Shown here one piece after another: positions 44,428-53,519 of a stretch of 64,000 bases of DNA. The position numbers and the translations under genes were made by a program. The number at the start of each line of letters is the position of its first letter. Position 1 is the stretch's first letter. The stretch comes from Mycobacterium aquaticum. Its GTDB lineage: Bacteria > Actinomycetota > Actinomycetes > Mycobacteriales > Mycobacteriaceae. Where the stretch lies: the NCBI RefSeq assembly GCF_002086485.1, contig NZ_MVHF01000021.1, forward strand, positions 1-64,000, written 5' to 3'. The notes beneath the pieces were generated by a model that was not told the origin of the DNA, searched no databases, and was given only the letters and a program-made list of their open reading frames with translations.

Positions 44428-45402
44428 TCACGGGGTCAGCACCACCGAGCCCACCGTCCTGCGGGCCTCCAGATCCATGTGGGCCTGGGCTGCGTCAGCC
44501 AGACGGTACCGGGCGCTCACGGTGATCGATATCGCCCCCGACGCCACCAACTCGAACAATTGCCCTATCCGCCAAACGAATTCGTCGTGCGTGCGCATGA
44601 AGTCAGGCCGCGACGGTCTGGTGAGGTACACCGAGCCGGCAGCGTTGAGACGCTGGGGATCTACTGGCGGCACCGGTCCGCTCGCCGCACCGAACAGTGC
44701 CAGCGTCCCGCGTACGGCCAGACTGGCCAGGCTGCTGTCGAAGGTGGTCCGGCCGACCCCGTCGTAGACCGCGGCTACTCCGCGCCCGCCCGTGAGCTCA
44801 CGGACCTTGGCTCCGAACGCGGCCGCGTCATCCGCATAGTCGAGCACGGCCACCGCACCCGCCTGCCGTGACATCTCGGCCTTGCGGGGCGTCGACGTCG
44901 TGGAGATGACGCGACCGCCGATGCTGGTGACCCATTGCGTCATGATCAGTCCGAAGCCGCCTGCGCCGGCATGGATCAGCACGGTGTCCTCGGGTTGCAC
45001 GGGATAAACCGACTTGATCAACAGGTGAGCGGTCATCCCCTTGAGCAGTGCGGCCGCCGCGACGTCGGCAGCCACGCCGGCGGGGACGGGCGCCACGATG
45101 CCAGCCGCTGCCAGGCAATACTCGGCGTACGCGCCGACCGCGTCGGCGGTGGCGACGCGCTGCCCGACGCTGAAGCCCGTCACGCCGGCGCCGATATCCG
45201 CAACCGTGCCGCAGACTTCGGCGCCGAGGACGAACGGCAATTGATGTGGGTACTGACCCGACCGGAAGTAGGTGTCTACGAAGTTCACCCCGATCGCCTC
45301 GGCCTTGATCAACAGCTGACCGGCACCGGGTGCCGGACGCGGCATCTCGATGTACTTCAGGACTTCGGGGCCACCGTTCTCGGCGATGTCGATGGCGTAC
45401 AT
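44428..45402 (-). CDS. quinone oxidoreductase (zeta-crystallin-like MDR)
   Basis: A 324-residue medium-chain dehydrogenase/reductase without zinc ligands. GAEVCGTVADIGAGV and HAGAGGFGLIMTQW (NADPH loop) are typical of quinone oxidoreductases (QOR), and the length fits. It is first in the minus-strand group with the ThDP enzyme and tautomerase, with a 121-base gap before the next gene. Likely substrate is a quinone or enone; role in the pathway is unknown. Confidence 0.85.
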   Translation of the reverse strand: MYAIDIAENGGPEVLKYIEMPRPAPGAGQLLIKAEAIGVNFVDTYFRSGQYPHQLPFVLGAEVCGTVADIGAGVTGFSVGQRVATADAVGAYAEYCLAAAGIVAPVPAGVAADVAAAALLKGMTAHLLIKSVYPVQPEDTVLIHAGAGGFGLIMTQWVTSIGGRVISTTSTPRKAEMSRQAGAVAVLDYADDAAAFGAKVRELTGGRGVAAVYDGVGRTTFDSSLASLAVRGTLALFGAASGPVPPVDPQRLNAAGSVYLTRPSRPDFMRTHDEFVWRIGQLFELVASGAISITVSARYRLADAAQAHMDLEARRTVGSVVLTP

Positions 45403-45590
45403 ACCTTCGTATTCGACCGTCCCGGTGACGCGGTGTCGATGTCGCGGCGTCCACTGATGCGCGCAGGATCGTGTGCACGGACACAACCACGGTCCCGTTG
45501 CTCACCTCGTGGCGACAGGGTTGACGTGAGCCACACAACACTCCACAATTGTCGTCATGAACGGTCAGAAACCCACAGAAGTGGTCGGCC
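45403..45590. other. divergent promoter region between QOR and DeoR genes
   Basis: This 188-base gap should hold promoters for both the QOR unit and the DeoR-led operon. CACAACACTCCACAATTGT at about 45534-45552 is AT-richer and has a CAATTG core, but I see no convincing full operator. Confidence 0.3.
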
Positions 45591-46367
45591 GTGCTTCCTG
45601 TTGAGCGGCACGAGGCGATCATCGACGCGGTGGGCAACGCCCAGGCCGTAAGCACCGACGAGCTGGTCCGCCGGCTGGGCGTGTCCGCCGAGACCATCCG
45701 CCGTGACCTGGCCTATCTGGAGGAACGCGGGGCCGTGCGCCGCGTGCACGGCGGGGCCGCCGCCGTCACCGAGCGCCGCGGCATCGAACCGTCGTTCACC
45801 GAGCGGTCGATCATCCGGCACGAGGCCAAGGCGCAACTGGCACGCACTGCCGTCGGGCTGCTCAAGAACGGGCAGACCGTCATCCTCGACATCGGCACCA
45901 CCGCTGTCGCCGTCGCCCACGCCATCCCCCGCGGTTTCACCGGAACCGTGATCACCCCGTCGCTGCCGGTCGCCGTCGAACTGGCCGACCGGCCCGGAAT
46001 CGAGGTACTGCTGGCCGGCGGTCGGGTCCGCGCAGGTGATCTGGCCTGCTCGAATGCCCACACCAAGGCCTTCTTCGCCGACGTCTATGCCGACATCGCA
46101 CTGCTCGGTTCCGGAGGGGTCGACGCGACGGCCGGGCTGACCGACTTCCATCTCGACGAAATCGATGTCCGCCGGACCATCATCGCCAACAGCGCGTCGA
46201 GCTACATCCTCGCCGACTCGTCCAAGCTCGGGCTGGTCGCGCCGTACCGGGTGTGCGAGCTCGCCGCCGTCGACGGCCTCATCACCGACCAGAACACCGC
46301 ACCGGCTGTTGCAGCAGCCATCGAGGAGACGGGGGGTGTCGTACTCACCGCAGGCCCCAGCGCCTGA
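45591..46367 (+). CDS. DeoR-family regulator
   Basis: A 258-residue protein with a DeoR N-terminal winged helix (ERHEAIIDAVGNAQAVSTDELVRRLGVSAETIRRDL) and a C-terminal sugar-phosphate isomerase-like sensor domain (TVILDIGTTAVAVAH, VLLAGGRVRAGDLACSN). The GTG start at 45591 is the only sensible one. It precedes the permease-kinase-oxidoreductase genes with an 84-base gap containing a GC-rich hairpin. DeoR ligands are usually phosphorylated sugars or polyols, which fits the FGGY kinase downstream. Confidence 0.85.
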   Translation: MLPVERHEAIIDAVGNAQAVSTDELVRRLGVSAETIRRDLAYLEERGAVRRVHGGAAAVTERRGIEPSFTERSIIRHEAKAQLARTAVGLLKNGQTVILDIGTTAVAVAHAIPRGFTGTVITPSLPVAVELADRPGIEVLLAGGRVRAGDLACSNAHTKAFFADVYADIALLGSGGVDATAGLTDFHLDEIDVRRTIIANSASSYILADSSKLGLVAPYRVCELAAVDGLITDQNTAPAVAAAIEETGGVVLTAGPSA

Positions 46368-46374
46368 AACGGGT

Positions 46375-46400
46375 GCGGGCGGCGTTGCAGCGCCGCCCGC
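46375..46400 (+). terminator. GC-rich hairpin between deoR-like gene and permease
   Basis: Perfect 10-base arms GCGGGCGGCG and CGCCGCCCGC flank a 6-base loop. There is no T run. It could terminate part of the regulator transcript or act as a processing or attenuation hairpin before the permease gene at 46452. Confidence 0.5.
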
Positions 46401-46451
46401 GGACCGAACCCCTGCCCCGAAACAGTCATTCCAGTCAGAAAGCCCGATCCG

Positions 46452-47939
46452 ATGACAGATTCTTCCACATCACCCGGCGACGGCCGGGTCTCCGAATTCG
46501 GTTACACCGAGTCGCTCGAACGGTCGACGGGACGCTTCGCATCCTTCGCCGTGGCGTTCGCCTTCGTCTCGATCGCGACCGGCATCTTCACCACCTACGG
46601 CAGCGTTCTCACCAGCTCCGGGCCCATGGGGATCTGGACCTGGCCCATCGTGATCGTCGGCCAGCTGGCCGTCGCGCTGCTGATCGGCTCACTGGCCGCG
46701 CGCATCCCCGTCACCGGCTACGCCTACCAGTGGGTATCCCGGCTGGCCAACCCGGTACTGGGCTGGATCACCGGTTGGATCTCGTTCACCTTCCTGGCCA
46801 TCGTCGTGGTGGCCGTCGACTACACCGTGGCGGCCACCGTGGTGCCCGCCCTGTTCGATTTCACCGGCACACCCGCAACCGCGTTCCTGATCACCGCGGG
46901 GATCCTCGTGTTGCAGGGTCTGCTGGTGGGCCTGTCGACGAAATGGACCGAGCGGGTCAACAACTTCGCCGTCACCGCCGAGCTCATCGGCATGGTGGCG
47001 CTCGTGGTGCTGCTGTTCATCGTCGGCGTCATCGCCCACAAGCTCTCCGTCGGAAACCTCTTCTCCCACAGTGATATTCCGGATGCCGGCTACTGGAGCT
47101 TCGGCACCGCGACCTCTGCCGGGCCGTGGATGCTCGGCTTCCTGCTCGGCGCGTTCACCATCGTCGGCTTCGAATCCGCTGCCAATCTCGCCGAGGAGAC
47201 CAAGAAGCCCGAAATCGTCGTGCCCCGGGCCATGTGGCAAGCGGTGCTGGCGTCGGGCGTGCTGGGGTTCCTGTTCCTGCTCGTGGTCACCGCAGCGGTC
47301 AACGATCCGAAAGCGCTGGCCCAGTCCGGCACCCCCATCGCCGACATCATCCGCGACATCCTCGGATCGTTCGTGGGCACCGCGCTGCTGGTGCTGGTGG
47401 CCATCGCGATCTTCGCGTGCGGCCTGGTCATCCTGATGAGCGGAGTCCGGCTGGTGTGGGCGATGTCGCGGGATCAGCGGTTCCCGGGTTGGCAGGCGCT
47501 GCACAAGATCTCGCCGCGGTTCAAGACGCCGCTCAACGCCACCGTCACGATGACGGTGATCTCGGCGGTCATCCTCGGCCTGTTCTCCACCAGCACCGAC
47601 GCCCTGTTCAAGCTGTTCTCGGCGGCCACCCTGCTGCCCGCGATCATCTACGCCATCACGGTGACGCTCTACATCGCGACCCGGCGCAAGCTGCCGCCGA
47701 GCAAGGGGTTCACGCTGGGCCGCTGGGAGACGCCGGTGCTGGTGGTCGCGGTGCTGTGGCTGGTTTTCGTGCTTTCCCTCTTCCGTGATGCCTCGTTCCG
47801 GGATCCTTGGCTGTATGCGGTGGTCATGGTGGCGCTCGGCGCGGTCTACCTGTGCTACCTGCTGGTCACCCGTGGCCGACACGGTCTGAAGATGCCCGAG
47901 ATGTCCTCGATCGACGCCGAATTCGAGGATGCGGCGTAA
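46452..47939 (+). CDS. APC-family amino acid/amine permease
   Basis: A 495-residue permease with about twelve membrane helices. The N-terminal segment YTESLERSTGRFASFAVAFAF and later GFESAANLAEETKKPEIVVPRAM are typical of the APC superfamily (AmA/ACT-like groups). It starts the DeoR-controlled block and overlaps the kinase gene by one base (TAATG). A pairing of an APC amine-type permease with a FGGY kinase is unusual; the substrate could be an amino-polyol or amine. Confidence 0.85.
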   Translation: MTDSSTSPGDGRVSEFGYTESLERSTGRFASFAVAFAFVSIATGIFTTYGSVLTSSGPMGIWTWPIVIVGQLAVALLIGSLAARIPVTGYAYQWVSRLANPVLGWITGWISFTFLAIVVVAVDYTVAATVVPALFDFTGTPATAFLITAGILVLQGLLVGLSTKWTERVNNFAVTAELIGMVALVVLLFIVGVIAHKLSVGNLFSHSDIPDAGYWSFGTATSAGPWMLGFLLGAFTIVGFESAANLAEETKKPEIVVPRAMWQAVLASGVLGFLFLLVVTAAVNDPKALAQSGTPIADIIRDILGSFVGTALLVLVAIAIFACGLVILMSGVRLVWAMSRDQRFPGWQALHKISPRFKTPLNATVTMTVISAVILGLFSTSTDALFKLFSAATLLPAIIYAITVTLYIATRRKLPPSKGFTLGRWETPVLVVAVLWLVFVLSLFRDASFRDPWLYAVVMVALGAVYLCYLLVTRGRHGLKMPEMSSIDAEFEDAA

Positions 47940-49363
47940 TGACCGTCCTGGCAATCGACCAAGGCACGTCGGGCACCAAGGCGATCGTCGTGGACCCGGT
48001 CGATGGAGTCGTCGGACTGGCCGAGGTTGCGGTGCACCCGCGCTACCTCGACGGGGGCGGCGTCGAGCAGGACCCGGGCGAGCTCCTCGAATCCGTCCTG
48101 ACTGCCGGCCGCGCCGCGACCGCGCAGGCAGGACGGCCCATCGAGGCGGTGTCGCTGGCCAACCAGGGCGAAACCGTCCTGGCGTGGGACCCTGACACCG
48201 GGCGCCCGCTCACCGCAGCGATCGTGTGGCAGGACCGCCGCGCCGAGCCGCTGTGCTCGGCGTTGGGCGAGCACCGCGAGTTGTTCGCGGCGCGTACCGG
48301 TTTGGTGCTCGACTCCTACTTCTCGGCACCGAAGATGGCGTGGCTGCGCCGCAACGTCGAAACCGGCGGCGTGGTCACCACATCGGACACCTGGCTGCTA
48401 CATCAGCTCACCGGCGCCTTCGTCACCGACGCCACCACCGCCAGCCGGTCGCTGGCCGTCGAACTCGGCGCGCAGGATTGGAGCGACGAGCTGCTCGCAC
48501 TGTTCGGCCTCGACGGCGAACGCCTGCCTGCCATAGTCGGCAACGACGAGATCATCGGGACCACAACGGCATTCGGAGCCGACATGCCGGTGGGCGGCAT
48601 CGTCGTCGACCAGCAGGCGGCCCTGCTCGCCGAAGGCTGCCTCGACCCGGGAATGGCCAAGTGCACCTTCGGAACCGGCGCCTTCCTGCTCGCCAACACC
48701 GGCGACACCCCGGTGCGCTCGACGGCCGGACTGACCTCGTCGGTGGCCTGGCGCACCGGCGGCAAGGACACCTTCTGCGTCGACGGGCAGGTCTACACCG
48801 CAGCGTCGGCCGTCAAATGGCTGTCCTCGCTTGGCATCATCAGCGGTGCCGCGGAGATGGATTCGATCGCCGCCGCCGACGCCAGAGGGGTGCTGTGTGT
48901 CCCGGCCCTGGCCGGCCTGGCCGCACCATGGTGGAAATCCCAAGCCACCGCCACGATCTCGGGGATGTCGCTGTCCACCGGCCGGGGCCACATCGTGCTG
49001 GCGGTGCTGCAGGGCATCGCCGCACAGGTCGCCGAACTCGCCACGGCGATCGACACCGACGCCACCGGTCTGACCCGGCTGCGCGCCGACGGCGGGCTGA
49101 CCCAGTCCAAGGTGCTGATGCAGGCGGTCGCCGACATCCTGCAGGTGCCCGTCGACGTGTACCCGTCGGCCCATGCCACCGCGCTGGGCGCCGCGGCACT
49201 GGCGACGCTGAGCCTGCAGCCCGGCCGGTCGGTGCGTGACGTCGTCGCGCAGTGGACCCCTTCGGCGACCTACGAGCCCAGCTGGCAGCCCGCCCGTGCC
49301 GACGAATTCCGTTCCGCGTGGCGTGCATTGGCGGCCACCACCTATTCCCAGGAGACTTCATGA
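47939..49363 (+). CDS. FGGY-family carbohydrate kinase (glycerol kinase-like)
   Basis: A 474-residue kinase with LAIDQGTSGTKAIVVD (phosphate loop), ANQGETVLAWD, GTGAFLLANTGD and ADGGLTQSKVLMQAVADILQV, which are FGGY and ribulokinase/glycerol kinase hallmarks. Start ATG 47939 overlaps the permease stop. It would phosphorylate a polyol or related compound. The following FAD enzyme resembles glycerol-3-phosphate dehydrogenase, so the product is probably oxidised next; the identity of the polyol is open. Confidence 0.86.
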   Translation: MTVLAIDQGTSGTKAIVVDPVDGVVGLAEVAVHPRYLDGGGVEQDPGELLESVLTAGRAATAQAGRPIEAVSLANQGETVLAWDPDTGRPLTAAIVWQDRRAEPLCSALGEHRELFAARTGLVLDSYFSAPKMAWLRRNVETGGVVTTSDTWLLHQLTGAFVTDATTASRSLAVELGAQDWSDELLALFGLDGERLPAIVGNDEIIGTTTAFGADMPVGGIVVDQQAALLAEGCLDPGMAKCTFGTGAFLLANTGDTPVRSTAGLTSSVAWRTGGKDTFCVDGQVYTAASAVKWLSSLGIISGAAEMDSIAAADARGVLCVPALAGLAAPWWKSQATATISGMSLSTGRGHIVLAVLQGIAAQVAELATAIDTDATGLTRLRADGGLTQSKVLMQAVADILQVPVDVYPSAHATALGAAALATLSLQPGRSVRDVVAQWTPSATYEPSWQPARADEFRSAWRALAATTYSQETS

Positions 49364-50745
49364 ACACCGACTACGACATCGTGGTCATCGGCGGCGGCAT
49401 CGTCGGAGCGGCGATCGCCCGGGAGCTGTCCGGATACCGGTTGTCGGTCGCCCTGCTCGAAGCCCGCGACGACGTCGGTGACGGCACCAGCAAGGCCAAC
49501 ACCGCGATCCTGCACACCGGTTTCGACGCCAAACCCGGCACGCTGGAATCGGCGATGGTCAGCCGGGGCTACCAGTTGCTCTCCGAATACGCCAAGCACA
49601 CCGGCATCCCCGTCGAGCACACCGGCGCCATCCTGGTGGCCTGGGATTCCGAGCAACTCGACGCGCTCCCCGGCCTGCGCGACAAGGCCGTCGCCAACGG
49701 TTACGACCGGTGCGAAATCGTCGATGCGGCAGCAGTATACGCAGCAGTTCCCAACCTGGGACCGGGTGCGTTGGGCGGTCTGACAGTGCCCGACGAATCC
49801 ATCATCTGCACCTGGACCGTCAACCTCGCACTGGCGACCGACGCCGTCAACCGGGGTACCGCCCTGCTGCGCGGCCATCGCGTGGAACGTGTGGACGTCA
49901 CGCCCGACGGCACCACCCTGCACACCACCGCCGGGCCGGTCAGCGCCCGCTGGGTGATCAACGCCGCCGGGCTCGGTGCCGACGTGATCGACGGCCTCTT
50001 CGGCCATGAGCGCTTCACCGTCACGCCGCGGCGCGGCGAACTGATCGTCTACGACAAGCTGGCCCGCCCGCTCGTCGACAAGATCGTGCTGCCGGTCCCC
50101 ACGGCCCGCGGCAAGGGTGTTCTGGTCAGCCCCACCATCTACGGCAACGTCATGCTCGGCCCCACCTCGGAGGACCTGCAGGACCGCACCGCGACCGGAA
50201 CCTCCGAGGGCGGTTTCGAATTCCTGCTCGAAAAGGGCCGTGCCCTGATGCCCCGCCTGCTCGACGAGGAGGTCACCGCGACCTACGCCGGACTGCGCGC
50301 AGCCATCGACCACGGCGACTACCTCATCGAGACCGACCCGCAGCAGCACTACCTGCTGGTCGGCGGCATCCGCTCCACCGGCCTGACCGCGGGCATGGCC
50401 ATCGCCGAACATGTTCGCGACCAACTGATCTCGGCCGGGCTCGAGCTGACCCCGCGGAGCCCGCTGCCGGATCCTCCGGAAATGCCCAACCTGGGTGAGG
50501 CCTTCCCCCGCCCCTATCAGCAGACCGAGAGAATCGCGGCCGACCCGGCATACGGCCGGATCGTGTGCTTCTGCGAACGCGTCACCGAGGGCGAACTGCG
50601 CGACGCCTGCCACGCGGTCGTCCCGCCCGCAGGCCTGGACGGACTGCGCCGCCGCACCCGCGCCATGAACGGACGCTGCCAGGCGTTCTTCTGCGGCGCC
50701 GAAGTGAAGACCATTTTCGAGCAGCAACTGGAGCAGAACTCATGA
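49360..50745 (+). CDS. FAD-dependent oxidoreductase with C-terminal BFD [2Fe-2S] domain (GlpA-like)
   Basis: A 461-residue protein starting MNTDYDIVVIGGGIVGAAI, with the Rossmann FAD motif, ANTAILHTGFDAKPGT of the glycerol-3-phosphate dehydrogenase/DAO family and a C-terminal BFD-like domain. That domain carries the cysteines: CFC in VCFCERVTEGEL and C-x5-C in RCQAFFC. The ATG overlaps the kinase stop (ATGA). The family oxidises glycerol 3-phosphate or related substrates and passes electrons through the cluster. Confidence 0.85.
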   Translation: MNTDYDIVVIGGGIVGAAIARELSGYRLSVALLEARDDVGDGTSKANTAILHTGFDAKPGTLESAMVSRGYQLLSEYAKHTGIPVEHTGAILVAWDSEQLDALPGLRDKAVANGYDRCEIVDAAAVYAAVPNLGPGALGGLTVPDESIICTWTVNLALATDAVNRGTALLRGHRVERVDVTPDGTTLHTTAGPVSARWVINAAGLGADVIDGLFGHERFTVTPRRGELIVYDKLARPLVDKIVLPVPTARGKGVLVSPTIYGNVMLGPTSEDLQDRTATGTSEGGFEFLLEKGRALMPRLLDEEVTATYAGLRAAIDHGDYLIETDPQQHYLLVGGIRSTGLTAGMAIAEHVRDQLISAGLELTPRSPLPDPPEMPNLGEAFPRPYQQTERIAADPAYGRIVCFCERVTEGELRDACHAVVPPAGLDGLRRRTRAMNGRCQAFFCGAEVKTIFEQQLEQNS

Positions 50746-51977
50746 GCAGCACCGACGTCGCGATCATCGGCGGGGGCCCCGCCGGACTGACCGCGGCCGC
50801 CGCCCTGGCCGGCGATTCATCGCTCAATGTCGTGGTGTTGGAACGGGAATCGGCCGCAGGCGGCATACCGCGGCACAGCGACCATCCCGGCTACGGCATG
50901 CGCGACATGAAGACATTCATCAGCGGGCCGGCCTACGCGCGTCGACTGGTGGCCAACGCCACCGCCGCGGGAGCCACCATCCGCACCAACACCATGGTGA
51001 CCGGCTGGGCCGGTGACCGGTCGCTGGACCTCACGTCCCCGTCCGGCCGGGAACGCCTCGACGCGGGAGCGGTCATCCTGGCCACCGGAGCCCGGGAACG
51101 CCCGCGGCCCGCGCGGATGATCCCGGGCGACCGGCCTGCCGGCGTGTACACCACCGGTCACCTGCAGAACGTCGTCCACCTCAAGCACGGCAAGGTCGGA
51201 CGCCGCGCAGTGGTGGTCGGCGCCGAACTGGTCAGCTACTCCGCGGTGCTCACCCTCAAACACGCCGGATGCCAGACCGTGCTGATGACCACCGAATACC
51301 CCACCCCCGAGTCGTATGCGGTGTTCAACCTCGCAGGCCGCACTCCCCTGCTCGGTGTCGACATCGCCACCCGCACACGAGTCACCCGCATCATCGGCAA
51401 GCCCGTGCTCGAAGGCGTCGAGATCGAGAACATCGACACCGGCGAACGTCGGGTGATCGATTGCGACACCGTGGTTTTCACCGGGGACTGGATCCCCGAT
51501 CACGAGCTCGCGCGATCCGGTGGCCTGGACATCGACCCGGGCACGCTGGGTCCCGTCGTCGACACCGCGCTGCGCACCAGCCGCGACGGTGTCTTCGCGA
51601 TCGGCAACCTGCTGCATCCGGTCGACACCGCCGACATCGCTGCCCTCGACGGGCGCCACGTGGCCGCCCAGGTGCCCCGCTACCTCAACGGTCACCGGCC
51701 GGCGCAGGACGGCATCCGCATCGAGGCCGACGCCCCGCTGCGGTGGGTGGCCCCCACCGTGCTTCGCCCCGGGGATCCGGCACCGGCGCGTGGCCGGCTA
51801 CTGCTGTGGACCGACGCACTGGTCCGCGTCCCCAAAGTGGTTGCCCGCCAGAATGGCCGGGTGATCGGGCAGAAGACGCTGCCGTGGCCGGCGTCCCCGG
51901 GGCGCGTATTCCGGGTCCCGTCGAGCATTCTGCGGGCCGCCGATCCTCACGGCGGCACGGTCACCCTGTCGTTGTGA
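50742..51977 (+). CDS. FAD/NAD(P)-dependent oxidoreductase
   Basis: A 411-residue two-nucleotide-binding flavoprotein. The N-terminal FAD motif is AIIGGGPAGLTAAAAL and a second GxGxxA-like region is VVVGAELVSYSAVL; VFAIGNLLHPVDTADIA is the conserved C-terminal FAD loop. It overlaps the GlpA-like gene (ATGA). It probably forms a complex with it, as in GlpA/GlpB-like or opine-oxidase-like pairs; the small DUF1667-type partner sometimes found beside such pairs was not seen. It overlaps the P450 gene tail to tail by 17 bases. Confidence 0.82.
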   Translation: MSSTDVAIIGGGPAGLTAAAALAGDSSLNVVVLERESAAGGIPRHSDHPGYGMRDMKTFISGPAYARRLVANATAAGATIRTNTMVTGWAGDRSLDLTSPSGRERLDAGAVILATGARERPRPARMIPGDRPAGVYTTGHLQNVVHLKHGKVGRRAVVVGAELVSYSAVLTLKHAGCQTVLMTTEYPTPESYAVFNLAGRTPLLGVDIATRTRVTRIIGKPVLEGVEIENIDTGERRVIDCDTVVFTGDWIPDHELARSGGLDIDPGTLGPVVDTALRTSRDGVFAIGNLLHPVDTADIAALDGRHVAAQVPRYLNGHRPAQDGIRIEADAPLRWVAPTVLRPGDPAPARGRLLLWTDALVRVPKVVARQNGRVIGQKTLPWPASPGRVFRVPSSILRAADPHGGTVTLSL

Positions 51978-53241
51978 ACTCGATGCGCAGTTCGGTGAGG
52001 CCGCGCAGCAGGAACGTCGGTTCGTAGCGGTAGATCCGGTTGCCTGCCGGGCCGTGCGCGGCTTCACTGATGGCGATGTCGCGCATGCGGTCCAGCAGAC
52101 GACGGACGGTGATCTGGCCCTCCACCCGGGCCAGCGGCGCGCCCGCACAGGTATGGATCCCCCGGCCGAAGGCGATGTGCTCGCGGACATTCGGCCGGTC
52201 GATGCGGAACTGGTCGGGGTCGGAGAACTTTCGCGGATCCCGGTTTGCCGCGCCGAGGCACAGCATCAGCACCGTGCCTGCCTTGATCGGAACCCCGCCG
52301 AGCGTGGTGGTCTTGCGGGCCAGCCGGAAGTCGATCTTGGTGGGACTCTGGATACGCAGCGCCTCTTCGATGAAAGCCGGGATCTCGGCGGGGTTTTCGC
52401 GCAGCCGCTGCTGAAACTCGGGGCGGTCGCCCAGCGTCTGCACCGCAGCGCTGAGCAGCTTGGTCACGGTCTCCTGGCCTGCCGCGAACAGGAACGTCGC
52501 CGGGCGCACCACCTCGAGCAGTTCCGGCACCGAACCGTCCGGATACGTCGCAGATGCCATGCCGCCCAACACGTCTGCGCGAGGCTGCCGACGCCGTTCG
52601 GCGATGTAACCGCTGAACTTGTCGTCGAGGTACTGCAACGGGTTGAGCCCCACGGGCTCACCGTCGAGGGCGCCGACGCGGCTGCCCGGCTGCTTGCCCG
52701 CGCCCAGCGCGAGCCGGAACTCGGCGCGGTCCTCCTCGGGGACGCCGAGCAGGTCGGTGATGGCCAGTGTCGCGAAGGGCTTGGCGTATTCACCGAGGAA
52801 TTCGCAACGCCCGTTGGCGATGAACTCGTCGAGCTGGTGGTCGGCCAGCTGCCACATGTAGTCCTCGTTCTCCTTGAGCCGCCGCGGGGTCAGCAGCTTG
52901 GAGAGCAGTGAGCGGGCTCGCTCGTGCTGCGGCGGGTCCATCACCACCATGTGCTCGAAGATCGGGAATTCGTGCCGGTGCGCCTCGATCTGCTCGGTGA
53001 TGTCGTCGCCCTCCGGCTCGAACGGCAGCGGCGGAAACGGGCCACCGATCGCGTTGACCGCCGAGAACGCGTCGGTGTCCTTGAACGCCGCCATCACCTC
53101 CTGATATCCGGTGACGGCCACGACCCCGTGGTGCGGCTCGGTGAACACCGGGCCCCGGCTGCGCAGGTACTCGTAGTACTCGTAAGGATCCTGTGCGACA
53201 ACCGGATCCGAGAAGTAGTCGACGGCGGCGAGGTCGGTCAT
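51961..53241 (-). CDS. cytochrome P450
   Basis: A 426-residue soluble bacterial P450. The heme ligand is Cys365 in FGRGIHTCAG, the I-helix has AGQET (instead of the commoner AGxDT), and EEALR supplies the ExxR motif. The subfamily (CYP number) cannot be named from sequence alone. It is one base downstream of the ferredoxin gene on the minus strand, so this [3Fe-4S] protein is its likely electron donor. An SDR and TetR gene nearby share the same candidate operator. Confidence 0.9.
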   Translation of the reverse strand: MTDLAAVDYFSDPVVAQDPYEYYEYLRSRGPVFTEPHHGVVAVTGYQEVMAAFKDTDAFSAVNAIGGPFPPLPFEPEGDDITEQIEAHRHEFPIFEHMVVMDPPQHERARSLLSKLLTPRRLKENEDYMWQLADHQLDEFIANGRCEFLGEYAKPFATLAITDLLGVPEEDRAEFRLALGAGKQPGSRVGALDGEPVGLNPLQYLDDKFSGYIAERRRQPRADVLGGMASATYPDGSVPELLEVVRPATFLFAAGQETVTKLLSAAVQTLGDRPEFQQRLRENPAEIPAFIEEALRIQSPTKIDFRLARKTTTLGGVPIKAGTVLMLCLGAANRDPRKFSDPDQFRIDRPNVREHIAFGRGIHTCAGAPLARVEGQITVRRLLDRMRDIAISEAAHGPAGNRIYRYEPTFLLRGLTELRIEFTTTG

Positions 53242-53242
53242 G

Positions 53243-53470
53243 TCAATGGCCTTTCGTGGGAAGGGGTTCGAGCGAGATGGCCTGCCGGGGGCATGCGTCG
53301 ACGGCGGCTTTCACCTTGTCCTGCAACGTGTCCGGAATGGTCGCCGCACAGGTGGCGACGTCGTCGTCGCCGAGGGCGAACACCTCGGCCGCCAGCTCGA
53401 TGCACAGCGCATGCCCTTCGCAGAGGTCCGGGTCGACCCGCACCCTGATACTTCTCGATTCCTCCGACAT
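53243..53470 (-). CDS. [3Fe-4S]-type ferredoxin
   Basis: A 75-residue ferredoxin starting MSEESRSIRVRVDPDLCEGH. The cluster motif is CEGHALC, a later single Cys in VATCAAT, and CP near the C-terminus; the His in place of one Cys is typical of mycobacterial P450-associated ferredoxins. I chose the ATG at 53470; the longer frame overlaps the TetR promoter. It is directly upstream of the P450 gene. Confidence 0.87.
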   Translation of the reverse strand: MSEESRSIRVRVDPDLCEGHALCIELAAEVFALGDDDVATCAATIPDTLQDKVKAAVDACPRQAISLEPLPTKGH

Positions 53471-53488
53471 CGGATCAACTCCATAATT

Positions 53489-53502
53489 TAATCGACCGAT
53501 CA
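53489..53502. promoter_or_regulatory. candidate TetR operator, copy 1 (ferredoxin/TetR gap)
   Basis: TAATCGACCGATCA, one mismatch from the palindrome TGATCGnnCGATCA that occurs again upstream of the divergent SDR. It lies between the ferredoxin-P450 promoter and the TetR start. Confidence 0.65.
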
Positions 53503-53519
53503 AACTGCTAGGGTGGCTC

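Noticed and set aside
46689..47954. 421-codon minus-strand frame under the permease gene
   Set aside because: His, Asp and Arg-rich shadow of a membrane-protein gene; the plus-strand APC permease explains the region.
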